Shown here piece by piece: positions 1 through 8,104 of a stretch of DNA of 29,332 nt. The notes under the pieces were generated by a model that saw only the letters and a program-made list of their open reading frames with translations, was not told the origin of the DNA and searched no databases. The translations under genes and the position numbers were made by a program. The stretch comes from a virus: IMG/VR virus record IMGVR_UViG_3300034072_002193, positions 1 to 29,332 of that record; one strand, written 5' to 3'. Position 1 is the first letter of the stretch; the number at the start of each line of letters is the position of its first letter.

Positions 1-360
1 CGCAGCCTGAGCCGCTGTCGCCTGATCCTGCAGGGCATAGACCTGCTGCATCAATGCGCGGTTGGCAGGATCCAGCGCCGCCAGCTCTCGCTCGCGCAGC
101 GCAGCGGTATTGCCCTGCAACTGCAGTATCTGACCTTCGAGGCCGTAACGCTCGTTGGCAATCTGCTCGGCCTTGGCTGCAGCCTCCTGCGCGATGCGTT
201 CCTGCTCAGCCGCTGCTGCTGCCGTTGCGTCTGCCGCAGCCTGAGCCGCTGTCGCCTGATCCTGCAGGGCATAGACCTGCTGCATCAATGCGCGGTTGGC
301 AGGATCCAGCGCCGCCAGCTCTCGCTCGCGCAGCGCAGCGGTATTGCCCTGCAACTGCAG
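1..360. repeat. In-frame direct repeat inside the tape measure gene
   Basis: Bases 1-126 and 235-360 are identical by eye over 126 bp, with a period of 234 bp (78 codons). On the minus strand each copy encodes a stretch from LQLQGNTAALRERELAALDP to the ALQDQ motif and its Ala-rich tail. A third, diverged relative of the ALQDQ part lies near 450-490. More copies may continue past the left edge. The perfect identity over 126 bp suggests a recent duplication or gene conversion that could change tail length. Confidence 0.9.
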
Positions 361-3300
361 GAGTTGCGTCTCGATGCCCGTCCGCTCGCTGGCGATCCGT
401 GCCTGTGCCGATGCCAATGCTTCCGACGCCGCGCGCGCGGCCTCTGCCGCTGCCGCCTGATCCTGCAGCGCATAAACCTGCTGCTGCAGCGGACGCAGCG
501 TGGCATCCAGCGCGGCCAAGGCATCGGCGCGCTTTGCGGCCAGCGCCCCTTCCGCATCGCCCGAAAGCTCCATGATCTGGATCTGCAGCGCGCGCCGATC
601 CTTCTCGATCTGCGCCAGCTGCGCCGCTGTCTTGCCGGTCTCCTGCATCTCGCCGTTCAGGCTGGCGAGGTACGCGGTGGTCTTGGCGAACGCAGGGGCA
701 ACACTCATCAGCTGCGCGAACATCGACTGCCCGCTCTCGGTCGAGAGGTCGAGGCTCCACACCAGCTGCTTGAACTGGTCGTTGGTCGTGATGCCCGATT
801 GGCCGAGGCGCGCCATTTCGGCGCGCACGCTGTCGATGATCGGTGCCATGCGCTCGGCTTCGGTCAGGAACGTGTCGCCGAAGTTGGCAACCGCCTCCTG
901 GAACGCGTCCAGCCCGCCGAACTGGTCGACAAGGTTCTGGATCATCGGGAACACCGCCTGCGCGCTGCTGTTGCCGCCGACGGCAGTGATCGTGTCCGCG
1001 CCCACGCTCTTCAGCGTGGTGTTCACCGTCATGAAGGTGCGCGTGATGCGGCTCAGCGTTTCGAACAGTCCCTCGCCAGCCTTCTGAAATTCCGTAAGGT
1101 CGGAAAGCCCGACAAGCCCTGCCGCCATCATCGCAATCTGGTCGGCAACGCTGCTGAAGTACGCGTTGAGCGCCTTCTCGATCTCGTCGCCGGTCATGTC
1201 CTTGAACGAAAGCGATGCACCCGGCAGCGTCAGACCGTTGATGTAATCGCGCGCCTGCTGCTCGATGTTGACCACGTTGGCCAGCGAGGTCTGCTTGCCG
1301 ATCTCGGTCACGAACGCCACGACGCTCTCGGCCACGTCGTTCACGATCAGGCCGAACTGATCCTTGATCTGCTGGCTCACGGTGCCAGTGATCGTCTCGT
1401 AGGTCGTCTTGGTGCCGCCGCCGATGCCCAGCACGCCGCTCGACTTCTTCACCTGCTCGACCACGTTGTAGACCTGCGCTTGCACGCCCTGCGCCAGCAC
1501 TTCGCCGATCTTGAAGTTGAACAGTTGAATGCCCTGGTCATACAGCGTGCGCGTGGTGCTGCTGGCGAACAGGCCAAGCACGCCGTTGTTGCCCGTGCTG
1601 CCGAGGTTCAGGTTGCCGGTCGAGAACATGCCACCGCCGCCAAGGCCAACCTGCCGCGCGATCTGGGCCGTCAGGTTGCCGATCCCGTCGCTGATGTTGC
1701 GCAGGTACTTGACCATGTCGTTCGAGTATTCGAGGTCGCTGTTGCTGTTCTCGGCCATGATCTGCAGGGCGTTGGCAATGCTTTCCGATTGCGCGCTGCT
1801 GTTGCCCAGCACGGTCCCGGTGCCGATCGATGCCTGCATGTCCTCTGCGGTTGGAGGCGGCGCCGAGACGCTGCTACCGCCGGAAAAACCAAGGCCAGCC
1901 ATCACAGCAACCATCGCGCCGACAACCGGAAACGCCCACGGTCCCAGCTGGGCAAAGATCTTTGCCGCACCGGCGGCCACATGCTTGATCGTGTTGACCG
2001 CCGCCAGCGCCGCTGCGGCCTTCTCTGCCGCCTCGATGGCCTTGTACCCCGCGCTCTGCTCCTTGAAGAGCATCTTCGTCTGGCCGAGCAGCGCCACCGT
2101 GCCGTTCAGCTTGGCCTTGTCATAGGCGGCCTGCGCCTTCGCAATCTTGGTCTGGTCGTTACCGGCCTTGTAGACCGCGTCGCCATAGGCATTTTGTGCC
2201 TCGGCAAGGCGATCTAGCGTGGAGACCATGCCTTCAAGCGCGCCGCCGGCGTCGCCGAAGATACCGCTCAAGTCCAATTCACCGGCAATTTCATTGAGGT
2301 CGCGCAGGCTATCTGCATATGCTCGGCTTGCCTCGGCACTCTTGTTGAAGCCCTCATTATTCTTGAGGATCATTTCGCCGAACCCGGGCGCAGGTTTGAA
2401 ATCGAGCATTGCGGCCCGCTCCTTGAGCTTGGCCATTTCCTCGTCGAGCAGCTTAAGCCATTTCTTGAGCTCGTCCTCGCTGCCGTCCTTGATCCCTTTC
2501 GCCAATGCCTTCCCGGCTTCCTTGCCGCCCTCCCCAAGGATTTCCTTGGCTTGATCAGCGAGGCGCTTGTTGCGATTTTGGATCGTCAAAGCGTCAATGC
2601 GGTCGAAAGCGGCATCGGCACTTTGCTTGGCCTTGCCATAGGCAGTGGCGTAGTCCTTTCCGAACTTTGCGCCCGCGGCCGAGTAAGCGACTTTCAGACC
2701 AGACAGGTCCACCCTGGCGATTTCAGAAAATGCGGTCCCAAAGCTCTTGTTTGCAGCCCGGGCAAGGAAGTTCAAACCATCAACGCCAGCGTTGACCAAC
2801 TTCTGCAGGCGATCGATGTTGGAGTTAACGACGAGCGCGACAGCGTCGCCCAGCATTAAGGGGAGCTGGCGCCAATTTGCGACGATCGCCGTGTATGTTC
2901 CGTAGAATTCTGCGTAGATTCCGCCGACACCCTCGCGGAAGGCACTGTAGATGAATTTGGCAGCGGATCCTGCCCACCCATTTATGCTGTCAAAAACTGA
3001 CTGAAGACCCAGGCCCTCCGAAAAGACCTGCCATGTTGCCTTGACCGTATCACCTAGCGTTACATGGGTGTCCTCAAGCTTTTTGGCCTGTTCGGCAGTA
3101 AGGCCAAGGGTCTTGATGTAATCATCAGCCGGTTCGCGCTCTTCAAGAACCGTCGTATAGGACTTGAACGCAACCGCAGTAGCGGCAATCACACCGCCAA
3201 CCACCAGCCCGGCCAATCCAAGGCGGCTGAGTGAAGTGATCTGTGCGGCGGACGCCGCTGACGATGCTTCGGCGGAGGCAGTGTTTGCACCAGCCAGTGC

Positions 3301-4026
3301 AGATTGCGCAACGGCAGCCTCTTGGGCTGCGCGCGTTGCTGCCAAGGTGGCGGCGGCCAACCGCGCCTGCGCCGCTGCATTTGCTTCGGCGGATGTAGCC
3401 CCAGCAACTGCCGCTTCTGCCAACGCAACTTCTGCTCTCGTAGCCACAACGGCCGCACTGGTCCGCTCTGCCATTCCCGCAACAGCCGCTTGATGGGCGA
3501 CAGCCTGTGCTGCAGCCGCCTCGAGAGTGGCATCAGTGCTCACGGTCGTGATCCCGGAAAGGCGGAGCAATTCGGCTCCGAGACCGCGGACGCTGACCCC
3601 TGCTTGCGCCATGACACCGCCGATCTGGCTGCCCTGCTGGAACAGCGCCATGAACATGCCTTTGATCGGTGAGCCGCTTTGCGCAGCGCCAACCATCTGG
3701 ATTGCGAGATCGTTGAACTGGAACGCGAGATTCTGGACATGGTGCGAGGCGAACTTGTTTGCATCGCCTGTCTCGACCGTCGAAGTCTTGACCTTCTCCT
3801 GCGCAGCCCGGAAGTCATCGTTTGCTGCGGTAAGGCGAGCCAACTGGTCTTCCATCGCCTTGCCGCCGGCACCGGCTCCAAGTTGACCGAACTGGTTGTT
3901 GGCATCCTTTACGCGCTTTGCGACTTCAGATTCCATTCCCGCGACCGACTTCTTGACACCCTCCATCTGCCGTTCCAACTCGTACAGGTTGGCCATGAGC
4001 TTGATCTCGAGAGTGCCAGCTTCCAT
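1..4026 (-). CDS. Tape measure protein, partial (C-terminus beyond left edge)
   Basis: The frame is open from an ATG at 4026 to base 1, giving 1342 codons without a stop. AGGA lies about 8 nt upstream of the start. The protein sets tail length and occupies the tail tube lumen; this role is family knowledge. An Ala-rich coiled-coil stretch covers roughly residues 160-255. Hydrophobic segments lie near residues 266-285 and 680-717, and a Gly/Ser-rich linker follows the second. From about residue 1160 to the edge the chain is helical and repetitive, built on units containing LQLQGNTAALRERELAALDP and MQQVYALQDQ. It is the largest gene and starts 3 nt after the tail chaperone frame ends, which is the classical tape-measure position. 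The stop and true length are not visible. Confidence 0.9.
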   Translation of the reverse strand, partial: MEAGTLEIKLMANLYELERQMEGVKKSVAGMESEVAKRVKDANNQFGQLGAGAGGKAMEDQLARLTAANDDFRAAQEKVKTSTVETGDANKFASHHVQNLAFQFNDLAIQMVGAAQSGSPIKGMFMALFQQGSQIGGVMAQAGVSVRGLGAELLRLSGITTVSTDATLEAAAAQAVAHQAAVAGMAERTSAAVVATRAEVALAEAAVAGATSAEANAAAQARLAAATLAATRAAQEAAVAQSALAGANTASAEASSAASAAQITSLSRLGLAGLVVGGVIAATAVAFKSYTTVLEEREPADDYIKTLGLTAEQAKKLEDTHVTLGDTVKATWQVFSEGLGLQSVFDSINGWAGSAAKFIYSAFREGVGGIYAEFYGTYTAIVANWRQLPLMLGDAVALVVNSNIDRLQKLVNAGVDGLNFLARAANKSFGTAFSEIARVDLSGLKVAYSAAGAKFGKDYATAYGKAKQSADAAFDRIDALTIQNRNKRLADQAKEILGEGGKEAGKALAKGIKDGSEDELKKWLKLLDEEMAKLKERAAMLDFKPAPGFGEMILKNNEGFNKSAEASRAYADSLRDLNEIAGELDLSGIFGDAGGALEGMVSTLDRLAEAQNAYGDAVYKAGNDQTKIAKAQAAYDKAKLNGTVALLGQTKMLFKEQSAGYKAIEAAEKAAAALAAVNTIKHVAAGAAKIFAQLGPWAFPVVGAMVAVMAGLGFSGGSSVSAPPPTAEDMQASIGTGTVLGNSSAQSESIANALQIMAENSNSDLEYSNDMVKYLRNISDGIGNLTAQIARQVGLGGGGMFSTGNLNLGSTGNNGVLGLFASSTTRTLYDQGIQLFNFKIGEVLAQGVQAQVYNVVEQVKKSSGVLGIGGGTKTTYETITGTVSQQIKDQFGLIVNDVAESVVAFVTEIGKQTSLANVVNIEQQARDYINGLTLPGASLSFKDMTGDEIEKALNAYFSSVADQIAMMAAGLVGLSDLTEFQKAGEGLFETLSRITRTFMTVNTTLKSVGADTITAVGGNSSAQAVFPMIQNLVDQFGGLDAFQEAVANFGDTFLTEAERMAPIIDSVRAEMARLGQSGITTNDQFKQLVWSLDLSTESGQSMFAQLMSVAPAFAKTTAYLASLNGEMQETGKTAAQLAQIEKDRRALQIQIMELSGDAEGALAAKRADALAALDATLRPLQQQVYALQDQAAAAEAARAASEALASAQARIASERTGIETQLLQLQGNTAALRERELAALDPANRALMQQVYALQDQATAAQAAADATAAAAAEQERIAQEAAAKAEQIANERYGLEGQILQLQGNTAALRERELAALDPANRALMQQVYALQDQATAAQAA

Positions 4027-4029
4027 GCT

Positions 4030-4485
4030 TCAGTCCTTTCGGGCACGGCCACCGAAAATTGCAGTTACCTTGCTGGCAACGGCAGTGCGGTGCACTTCAA
4101 CGTCGTTGATCCATGGTTGCGGACAGTCAGGCTTTTCCGACCGGGCCAGCTGTTCCGCGTAATCACCCGAGAGCCTGCGGATCAGATTGCCTTCCCAAGG
4201 CTCGAGATCGATGCCGCTGACATCTTGCCAGGCCGCGATATCCCGCCATTCGAGCCGACACCTTCCGACCCCATTTGAGCCGGTCGGTCCAATCTCGAAG
4301 AGCCAGTCTGTGAGATATGGGGCTGAATTTTCCGGCATGGGAACCGGACGCCCCTCGCGCTTGAGGGCGGCAAGGCGGCTTTCCGGCTCACACTCACCGG
4401 AAAGCTTGCCCTTCTTCTCATCCTTCGGCGCGGCGTGTAGCCAAGCTACCTGCCGGACCCAAAGGCTCAGCTCTTCGCCGAGCCT
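4030..4485 (-). CDS. Tail assembly chaperone, C-terminal frame (GT-like extension, probably made by -1 frameshift)
   Basis: This frame ends at TGA 4032-4030. The first ATG in the frame is at 4338 (102 aa from there). The frame stays open for about 60 codons above it and reads as sensible protein (KRLGEELSLWVRQVAWLHAA and onward), with no ATG, GTG or TTG in that part. It is in the -1 frame relative to the upstream gene and overlaps that gene's last codons. This matches the G/GT arrangement of siphophage tail chaperones, where a ribosomal slip joins the two frames. The C-terminal part (DWLFEIGP, CRLEWRDIAAWQ, LEPWEGNLIRRL) resembles alphaproteobacterial phage tail chaperone sequences. It lies directly before the tape measure gene, as expected. 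The start given here is the inferred slip point. Confidence 0.65.
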   Translation of the reverse strand, partial: RLGEELSLWVRQVAWLHAAPKDEKKGKLSGECEPESRLAALKREGRPVPMPENSAPYLTDWLFEIGPTGSNGVGRCRLEWRDIAAWQDVSGIDLEPWEGNLIRRLSGDYAEQLARSEKPDCPQPWINDVEVHRTAVASKVTAIFGGRARKD

Positions 4486-4880
4486 TTTGTAAAAGACGCC
4501 CAGTCGCGCGACTTTTCGAAGACCTGGTCACGGATGTAGCCGAGCAGATCATCGCTGTAGGCCGCGCGGAATGCATTCTCGCCGTCTGCCACTGGATAGG
4601 TCCAGCCATTGAAGCTGATGGTAATGCGGGTCAGAAATTCGATCGCCGACGTGCGCGCGTGATCGAATACCGCTTCGACCTTGCCGCCATTGTCCCGCAT
4701 GCGCTTTGCCTGGACGCGGTTCTTTTCTGCTTCAGCCTGCTGCCACACCTTGCTGCCCGGGCTGTGAACAGTAACCGACATCGTATCACCGTTGTCGTCA
4801 AGCATGGGCGAGCCGTCAGGGTTCTTCAGCTCGATATCGCCGGTTTCGGCCACACGCTTCTTGGTAATGTCATAGCTCAT
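4467..4880 (-). CDS. Tail assembly chaperone, N-terminal frame (G-like)
   Basis: The product is 137 aa, beginning MSYDITKKRVAETGDIEL and ending FTKGSAKS. The ATG at 4880 is preceded by AAAGG about 9 nt upstream. An in-frame extension to 4937 lacks a better ribosome site and runs through a terminator-like region, so it is not chosen. By position, between tail tube and tape measure, and by its overlap with the -1 frame, it is the analogue of lambda gpG. That family binds the tape measure protein and recruits tail tube subunits. No family motif was recognised with certainty, so the call rests on context and size. Confidence 0.7.
   Translation of the reverse strand: MSYDITKKRVAETGDIELKNPDGSPMLDDNGDTMSVTVHSPGSKVWQQAEAEKNRVQAKRMRDNGGKVEAVFDHARTSAIEFLTRITISFNGWTYPVADGENAFRAAYSDDLLGYIRDQVFEKSRDWASFTKGSAKS
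4484..4494 (-). promoter_or_regulatory. Candidate -1 ribosomal frameshift site
   Basis: Near the end of the zero frame the mRNA reads tct ttt aca aaa ggc. There are two slippery runs, UUUU (4494-4491) and AAAA (4488-4485). A Lys tRNA on AAA can re-pair one base back and continue with AGG in the chaperone extension frame. This is not a classical heptamer but fits A-AAA-G type slips. A joined product would be about 283 aa. Confidence 0.45.
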
Positions 4881-4935
4881 GGAATTGCCTTTCACGGAAG
4901 GGTGTGCCCGCCAGCTCCGTGACGCCAGCGGGCAC

Positions 4936-4960
4936 AAAAAAGCCCTGCGCGAGGCAGGGC
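4936..4960 (-). terminator. Rho-independent terminator-like hairpin after the tail tube gene
   Basis: A perfect 7-bp stem, gccctgc at 4942-4948 with gcagggc at 4954-4960, has a 5-nt loop. On the minus strand it is followed by a run of six T. It sits between the tail tube stop (4987) and the chaperone start (4880). Confidence 0.75.
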
Positions 4961-4986
4961 AAAGAGATCACGGTCAAACCTGATGC

Positions 4987-5448
4987 TTAGGAAGCGAGCT
5001 TCTCGACGATGCCGACGCCGGCAGAACTGGTCGTGAGCTCGAGCGTCACGGTAGCGGCGGTGATCTGGTCAACACCCCCAACCCCGACCTTGAAACTCAT
5101 GACCTGCGCAGCGAAGTAATAAATGTCGCCGTTCTGGGTCACGATCTTGAAGTAATGATCGGCATCCGAGGTCGAAGCTGACTTGAGCAGGATCTGACCG
5201 GCGTCGTCGGTGTCCAGCGCAAGCTGCAGGGTGATCGAACCTTCGTTGAACGAACCCTTCTTCTTCACGGTTCCGCGCGACGCCAGCGGGTTATGGGTCA
5301 CGAGATTATACTCGCGGCCGAATTCTCCGAGGTCGGTCACCTCGCCGATCAGCGTCGGCGTCAGAGCGTCATATCCGGTCGAATTGAACGTAGCCGGTGC
5401 GGATGCGGTGACGGCAATCGTGGTCCCCGCCGAGGTACGTGCGTTCAT
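4987..5448 (-). CDS. Major tail tube protein
   Basis: The product is 153 aa, starting at ATG 5448 with AAAGGTAA about 8 nt upstream. The protein is rich in beta-prone Thr/Val/Ser stretches. It includes a GEVTDLGEFGREYNLVTHNP segment and a C-terminal VGVGGVDQITAATVTLELTT segment. These resemble phage tail tube (phage_TTP-like) proteins of alphaproteobacterial siphophages, which polymerise as stacked hexamers around the tape measure. The gene follows the tail terminator module and precedes the chaperone pair. It is bounded on both sides by terminator-like hairpins, which fits a gene whose mRNA needs separate control or stability. Confidence 0.8.
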   Translation of the reverse strand: MNARTSAGTTIAVTASAPATFNSTGYDALTPTLIGEVTDLGEFGREYNLVTHNPLASRGTVKKKGSFNEGSITLQLALDTDDAGQILLKSASTSDADHYFKIVTQNGDIYYFAAQVMSFKVGVGGVDQITAATVTLELTTSSAGVGIVEKLAS

Positions 5449-5466
5449 GTTGGCTTACCTTTGCAC

Positions 5467-5489
5467 AAAAAAGCCCGCACTAGGCGGGC
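5467..5489 (-). terminator. Terminator-like hairpin directly upstream of the tail tube start
   Basis: Stem gcccgc (5473-5478) pairs with gcgggc (5484-5489) around a 5-nt loop. A run of six T follows on the minus strand. Only 18 nt separate the T-run from the tail tube ATG, and that space holds the ribosome binding site, so no promoter can fit between them. Confidence 0.7.
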
Positions 5490-5513
5490 GGGTTTATTGC
5501 CGGGCTGGCGCTT

Positions 5514-5714
5514 CTATTCCGGTTTGGCCGGCTTGCTCTTTCTGGTGGCAGCTGCGTCCGCCGGATCGGCTGAGGCAGGAGCATCCTCGGGCTCTGCGTC
5601 GACAAGGCCGACAGACTGCCAGTCAGCGAACTGCCCTTCTGGGATGTCGATCCTGGCGCCCTTGTCGTGGATCACTTCGCCATGAATGAAGCTGCGTTTG
5701 ACAATTGCTTTCAT
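5514..5714 (-). CDS. Small phage protein of unknown function
   Basis: The product is 66 aa from the ATG at 5714; an alternative ATG at 5717 would add one Met. AGGTGAG lies immediately upstream and spaces better for 5714. It begins MKAIVKRSFIHGEVIHDKGA, with a basic, possibly beta-structured N-terminus. The tail is acidic and Ala/Pro-rich (DAEPEDAPASADPADAAA). Its position between the DUF3168 protein and the tail tube suggests a minor head-tail or tail accessory role. I do not recognise a family. Confidence 0.65.
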   Translation of the reverse strand: MKAIVKRSFIHGEVIHDKGARIDIPEGQFADWQSVGLVDAEPEDAPASADPADAAATRKSKPAKPE

Positions 5715-6121
5715 CATCTCACCTCGTTGTAGCTAACTCGGAAATCTCGGCTCCCGATGAACAGCGATGCGCTCGCATCGGTGAAATCCGGGCCAGCACC
5801 ATCGCTGTGCACCACCACAGCGGTGACATCGTCGATCACGGGCAACTGGTCAGCGCACGCACGCTTGAAGGCCTTCTGCACCTCTTTGAGGCTCGGATAG
5901 GTTGCGGCCACGACTGTCGCCTGCACCCGCTCGGTCACGCGTCGTCTTGCGCCGGGAGCAAGAATGTTGCGATCGACGCTCGAAACCGATTGGAGTGAGA
6001 CATACGGCAGCGGAGTGCCCTGCGGAAATATTCCGCCTGCGATCCTTGTTGCGGGGACGAGCAGGACCAAGTCAGGATTCGCAATCGCCAGCGCTCTGAC
6101 AATTTGCACGCCATCACTCAT
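5714..6121 (-). CDS. Tail terminator / tail completion protein, DUF3168-like
   Basis: The product is about 135 aa from the ATG at 6121 (MSDGVQIVRALAIANPDLVL). This start overlaps the upstream gene end by 8 nt; an extension to 6139 is possible but overlaps more. The features AGGIFPQGTPLPYVSLQSVS and a C-terminal SRDFRVSYNE fit the DUF3168 (gp17-like) family. That family caps the tail tube at the head-proximal end. Gene order (gp10-like protein, this gene, tail tube) is the standard siphophage order. The stop codon touches the start region of the next gene. Confidence 0.8.
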   Translation of the reverse strand: MSDGVQIVRALAIANPDLVLLVPATRIAGGIFPQGTPLPYVSLQSVSSVDRNILAPGARRRVTERVQATVVAATYPSLKEVQKAFKRACADQLPVIDDVTAVVVHSDGAGPDFTDASASLFIGSRDFRVSYNEVR

Positions 6122-6770
6122 CGTCGATGTCCGCTTCAATGGTGACGGGTGCGGTGAAGCCGGTTTTGGTTTTCAGGTACTCGCGGATTCGCTCACCCAC
6201 TGCATTGACCGCCTCTGCCGCCTTGCGGTCTAATGCAGGGCGAAGAAACGGCTTGGCGGCAAAACCCGGATGCAGGACGGCGTCCCTGATGATTGTGGGG
6301 CCAATCACCAGGGCGCTCGCTTCCATGTCGGCGTCCGTCCGCTTCCCCTTGGGGCCGCTATTGTACTTGTAGCCACCAACCCGGATCAGGCCGTTTTCCT
6401 GCGTGCTGATCCCCCCGCCGCCCTGCTTTTCGTTGTTCCTGGCATGCTTGTTCAGCGTCTTTGCCGTCAGATCGGCATCACCTGCCGTAATGAGATGCGG
6501 GCTGACGCCGTACTCGAGGAACCAACCTATGAAGGAATGTTCGCCTTTCAGCTTGACCTTCACGGAAACCGTACCGTCCTGATTGACCCGCGGGCTGCTC
6601 GTCTTGATGGCCTTGGCGACCTTGCCAGTATCCTTTGCCACTGTTGCGCGGGCTTCGTCGCGAACCACGCGTGCACCAGCCACCATGCCAGCTCGCAAAG
6701 CACCCTTTTTCAGCTTCTCGGGAAACGCGTCGAGAAACTGCGATAGTTCGCGCCCACCTTTGAGCCTCAT
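6114..6770 (-). CDS. HK97 gp10-like head-tail / tail component protein
   Basis: The product is 218 aa, starting at ATG 6770, which overlaps the upstream stop as ATGA. The N-terminal LSQFLDAFPEKLKKGALRAG and following VVRDEARATVAKDTGKVAKAI match the HK97-gp10 pattern. In that pattern an amphipathic helix and a conserved Arg/Ala segment precede the core. The central FIGWFLEYGVSPHLI segment is also typical. The C-terminus KPFLRPALDRKAAEAVNAVG matches the usual end of the family. It is longer than most members (about 130-160 aa) because of an insert around residues 90-160 rich in Gly and Lys. The family acts at the head-tail junction. Confidence 0.82.
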   Translation of the reverse strand: MRLKGGRELSQFLDAFPEKLKKGALRAGMVAGARVVRDEARATVAKDTGKVAKAIKTSSPRVNQDGTVSVKVKLKGEHSFIGWFLEYGVSPHLITAGDADLTAKTLNKHARNNEKQGGGGISTQENGLIRVGGYKYNSGPKGKRTDADMEASALVIGPTIIRDAVLHPGFAAKPFLRPALDRKAAEAVNAVGERIREYLKTKTGFTAPVTIEADIDDE

Positions 6771-7117
6771 GGCTGCATACCTTCTGTCGTGAGTTCTTCC
6801 GCCGTCAACTCCAGTGCATCCCGCCGGCCGCGCTCGGCGAGGGCGGCGATGCGCAATGTCCGGCCGCGATATTCAAGGCGCATGTCCATCGTCACGTCCT
6901 CGCGGAACCGGATAATCACCCGGCATGGTCGTCTCCCGATCTCGAGCCCTTCCGCGATGCGCTCGGCCCGACTTGGCAGCATGTCCTGGACTTCCGCCCA
7001 CACCGTGGCCAATGCCACCCAGACGACTTCGGTCGTTCCGTAAGCGTCCTCGCGAACGCGCATTGGCCGGAGAATCGTGATCTTGCGATCGTACCGGGTG
7101 GATTCGATGCGCGGCAT
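6767..7117 (-). CDS. Head closure protein (phage head-tail joining family)
   Basis: The start is set at ATG 7117 (MPRIESTRYDRKITILRP), giving 116 aa. The upstream gene's TGA overlaps this ATG by one base (TGATG), so the in-frame extension to 7300 is rejected. The DAYGTTEVVWVALATVWAEV and LEYRGRTLRIAALAERGRRD segments match the SPP1 gp16 / HK97 head-tail joining pattern. A conserved W.EV strand and a central GR..R strand can be seen. The protein closes the connector after DNA packaging. Confidence 0.82.
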   Translation of the reverse strand: MPRIESTRYDRKITILRPMRVREDAYGTTEVVWVALATVWAEVQDMLPSRAERIAEGLEIGRRPCRVIIRFREDVTMDMRLEYRGRTLRIAALAERGRRDALELTAEELTTEGMQP

Positions 7118-7662
7118 CAGAGCCAGATCCGATCGTTTACGAGGCGCTCCTCGAGGTCGAAGCTTTTCCCGTCGAACTGGGCGCGGGTCGCACGCAGGAT
7201 GGTCGTGCGTATATGCGCCGGTACGTCTGCCACCGCTGCACCGTAACCCACCTGAAGGGTAAGCCGAACCGCGTCCGAAACGCTGGCAGTCGCTGGCCAC
7301 TCTCGGTCAATCTGCGGGTCGATCCGCCATTGCAGCATGGCACCGCTTAGCCGCCATTGCTCTGCTGCAAGCGTAACCTCGGTCCCGGCCTCGTCGATGT
7401 ACTTCAGCGACGTGACGGAGATTACCGGCCCGATCGGCAGTGCTTCGAGATCTGTAAACTCCGACGCCGAAACAAGAACCGACTGGGCAATCAGCCTAGT
7501 CGACGTAACTCGCTCAACCTCGGCGATCGCGCCGTCGAGTAACGACTGAAGTTCGACATCAAAGGAAGTATCGTCGGCAGAAATACGGACGAATTCCTTG
7601 GCTGCCTCCAGCGTAACCGCGCAGCTTGTCGGCGCAGAGATGGTAACTGGCGGCAGCCACAT
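7117..7662 (-). CDS. Head-tail connector protein, gp6-like
   Basis: The product is 181 aa, starting at ATG 7662, 3 nt after the preceding stop. The N-terminal helix VTLEAAKEFVRISADD and SLLDGAIAEVERVTSTRL match the gp6-like (HK97 gp6, SPP1 gp15) connector family. A beta stretch with YIDEAGTEV follows. The C-terminal VADVPAHIRTTILRATRAQF helix is also typical. It forms the ring below the portal. Confidence 0.82.
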   Translation of the reverse strand: MWLPPVTISAPTSCAVTLEAAKEFVRISADDTSFDVELQSLLDGAIAEVERVTSTRLIAQSVLVSASEFTDLEALPIGPVISVTSLKYIDEAGTEVTLAAEQWRLSGAMLQWRIDPQIDREWPATASVSDAVRLTLQVGYGAAVADVPAHIRTTILRATRAQFDGKSFDLEERLVNDRIWL

Positions 7663-7665
7663 GGA

Positions 7666-8031
7666 TCAGGCCGCCTTCCTGGCGCGGGTGGGCTTTTCAG
7701 GCTTGACCTCGGCGACAGGCATCGAAGCATCGCCAGCATCGCCAGCATCGCCAGCATCGCCAGCATCGCCAGCATCGCCAGCATCGCCAGCATCGCCAGC
7801 ATCGCCAGCATCGCCAGCATCGAGGGCAGCGAGTTCGTCTTCAGCGGCTGCTAGCTCCATCTGCTCATGCTCGGCCAGCGTGGCGGCGAAATCGTCCTTC
7901 GATTCAGCGGTGGGCACGCCATATCCCGCGCGGAAGATCCGGACGGCTTCGGCAGCATCACACACATGAACCCCGCCAACCGCAACGCTCACAGACGGCC
8001 CGGAAAGTGGCACGTTCATCTTCATATGCAT
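7666..8031 (-). CDS. Phage protein with (Asp-Ala-Gly)10 repeat, unknown function
   Basis: The product is 121 aa, starting at ATG 8031 with AAGGA about 8 nt upstream; in-frame ATGs at 8025 and 8019 are alternatives. Residues 1-70 hold an ordinary-looking domain (GGVHVCDAAEAVRIFRAGYG) with an acidic helix. Then comes a perfect tandem DAG tripeptide run encoded by a 9-bp DNA repeat. The end is a short basic tail (KPTRARKAA). It lies between the capsid and connector genes, a slot often used by small head accessory proteins. I do not recognise a family; the repeat is probably a flexible acidic linker. Confidence 0.7.
   Translation of the reverse strand: MHMKMNVPLSGPSVSVAVGGVHVCDAAEAVRIFRAGYGVPTAESKDDFAATLAEHEQMELAAAEDELAALDAGDAGDAGDAGDAGDAGDAGDAGDAGDAGDASMPVAEVKPEKPTRARKAA
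7732..7821. repeat. 9-bp tandem repeat, 10 perfect copies
   Basis: The unit gccagcatc is repeated ten times without mismatch. On the minus strand it encodes DAG repeats in frame. A 9-bp unit keeps the frame when copies are gained or lost by slippage, so the protein linker length can vary freely among relatives. Confidence 0.97.
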
Positions 8032-8104
8032 GGAGAATTCCTTCTTGGCATCAGGAGGGACGTCCCTGACCAGACCGCCGGAGAATGCCGGCGATCAGGA
8101 GAAG

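Noticed and set aside
364-2217. Long plus-strand frame opposite the tape measure gene
   Set aside because: It is antisense to a continuous minus-strand tape measure frame and its product is a His/Arg/Leu-rich shadow with no domain.
7491-7820. Frame giving a Met-Leu-Ala repeat peptide
   Set aside because: It is another reading frame of the 9-bp repeat; the DAG-encoding frame fits the operon and has the ribosome site.
7732-7821. CRISPR-like repeat array
   Set aside because: The units are 9 bp and directly adjacent with no spacers, so it is a simple coding tandem repeat.
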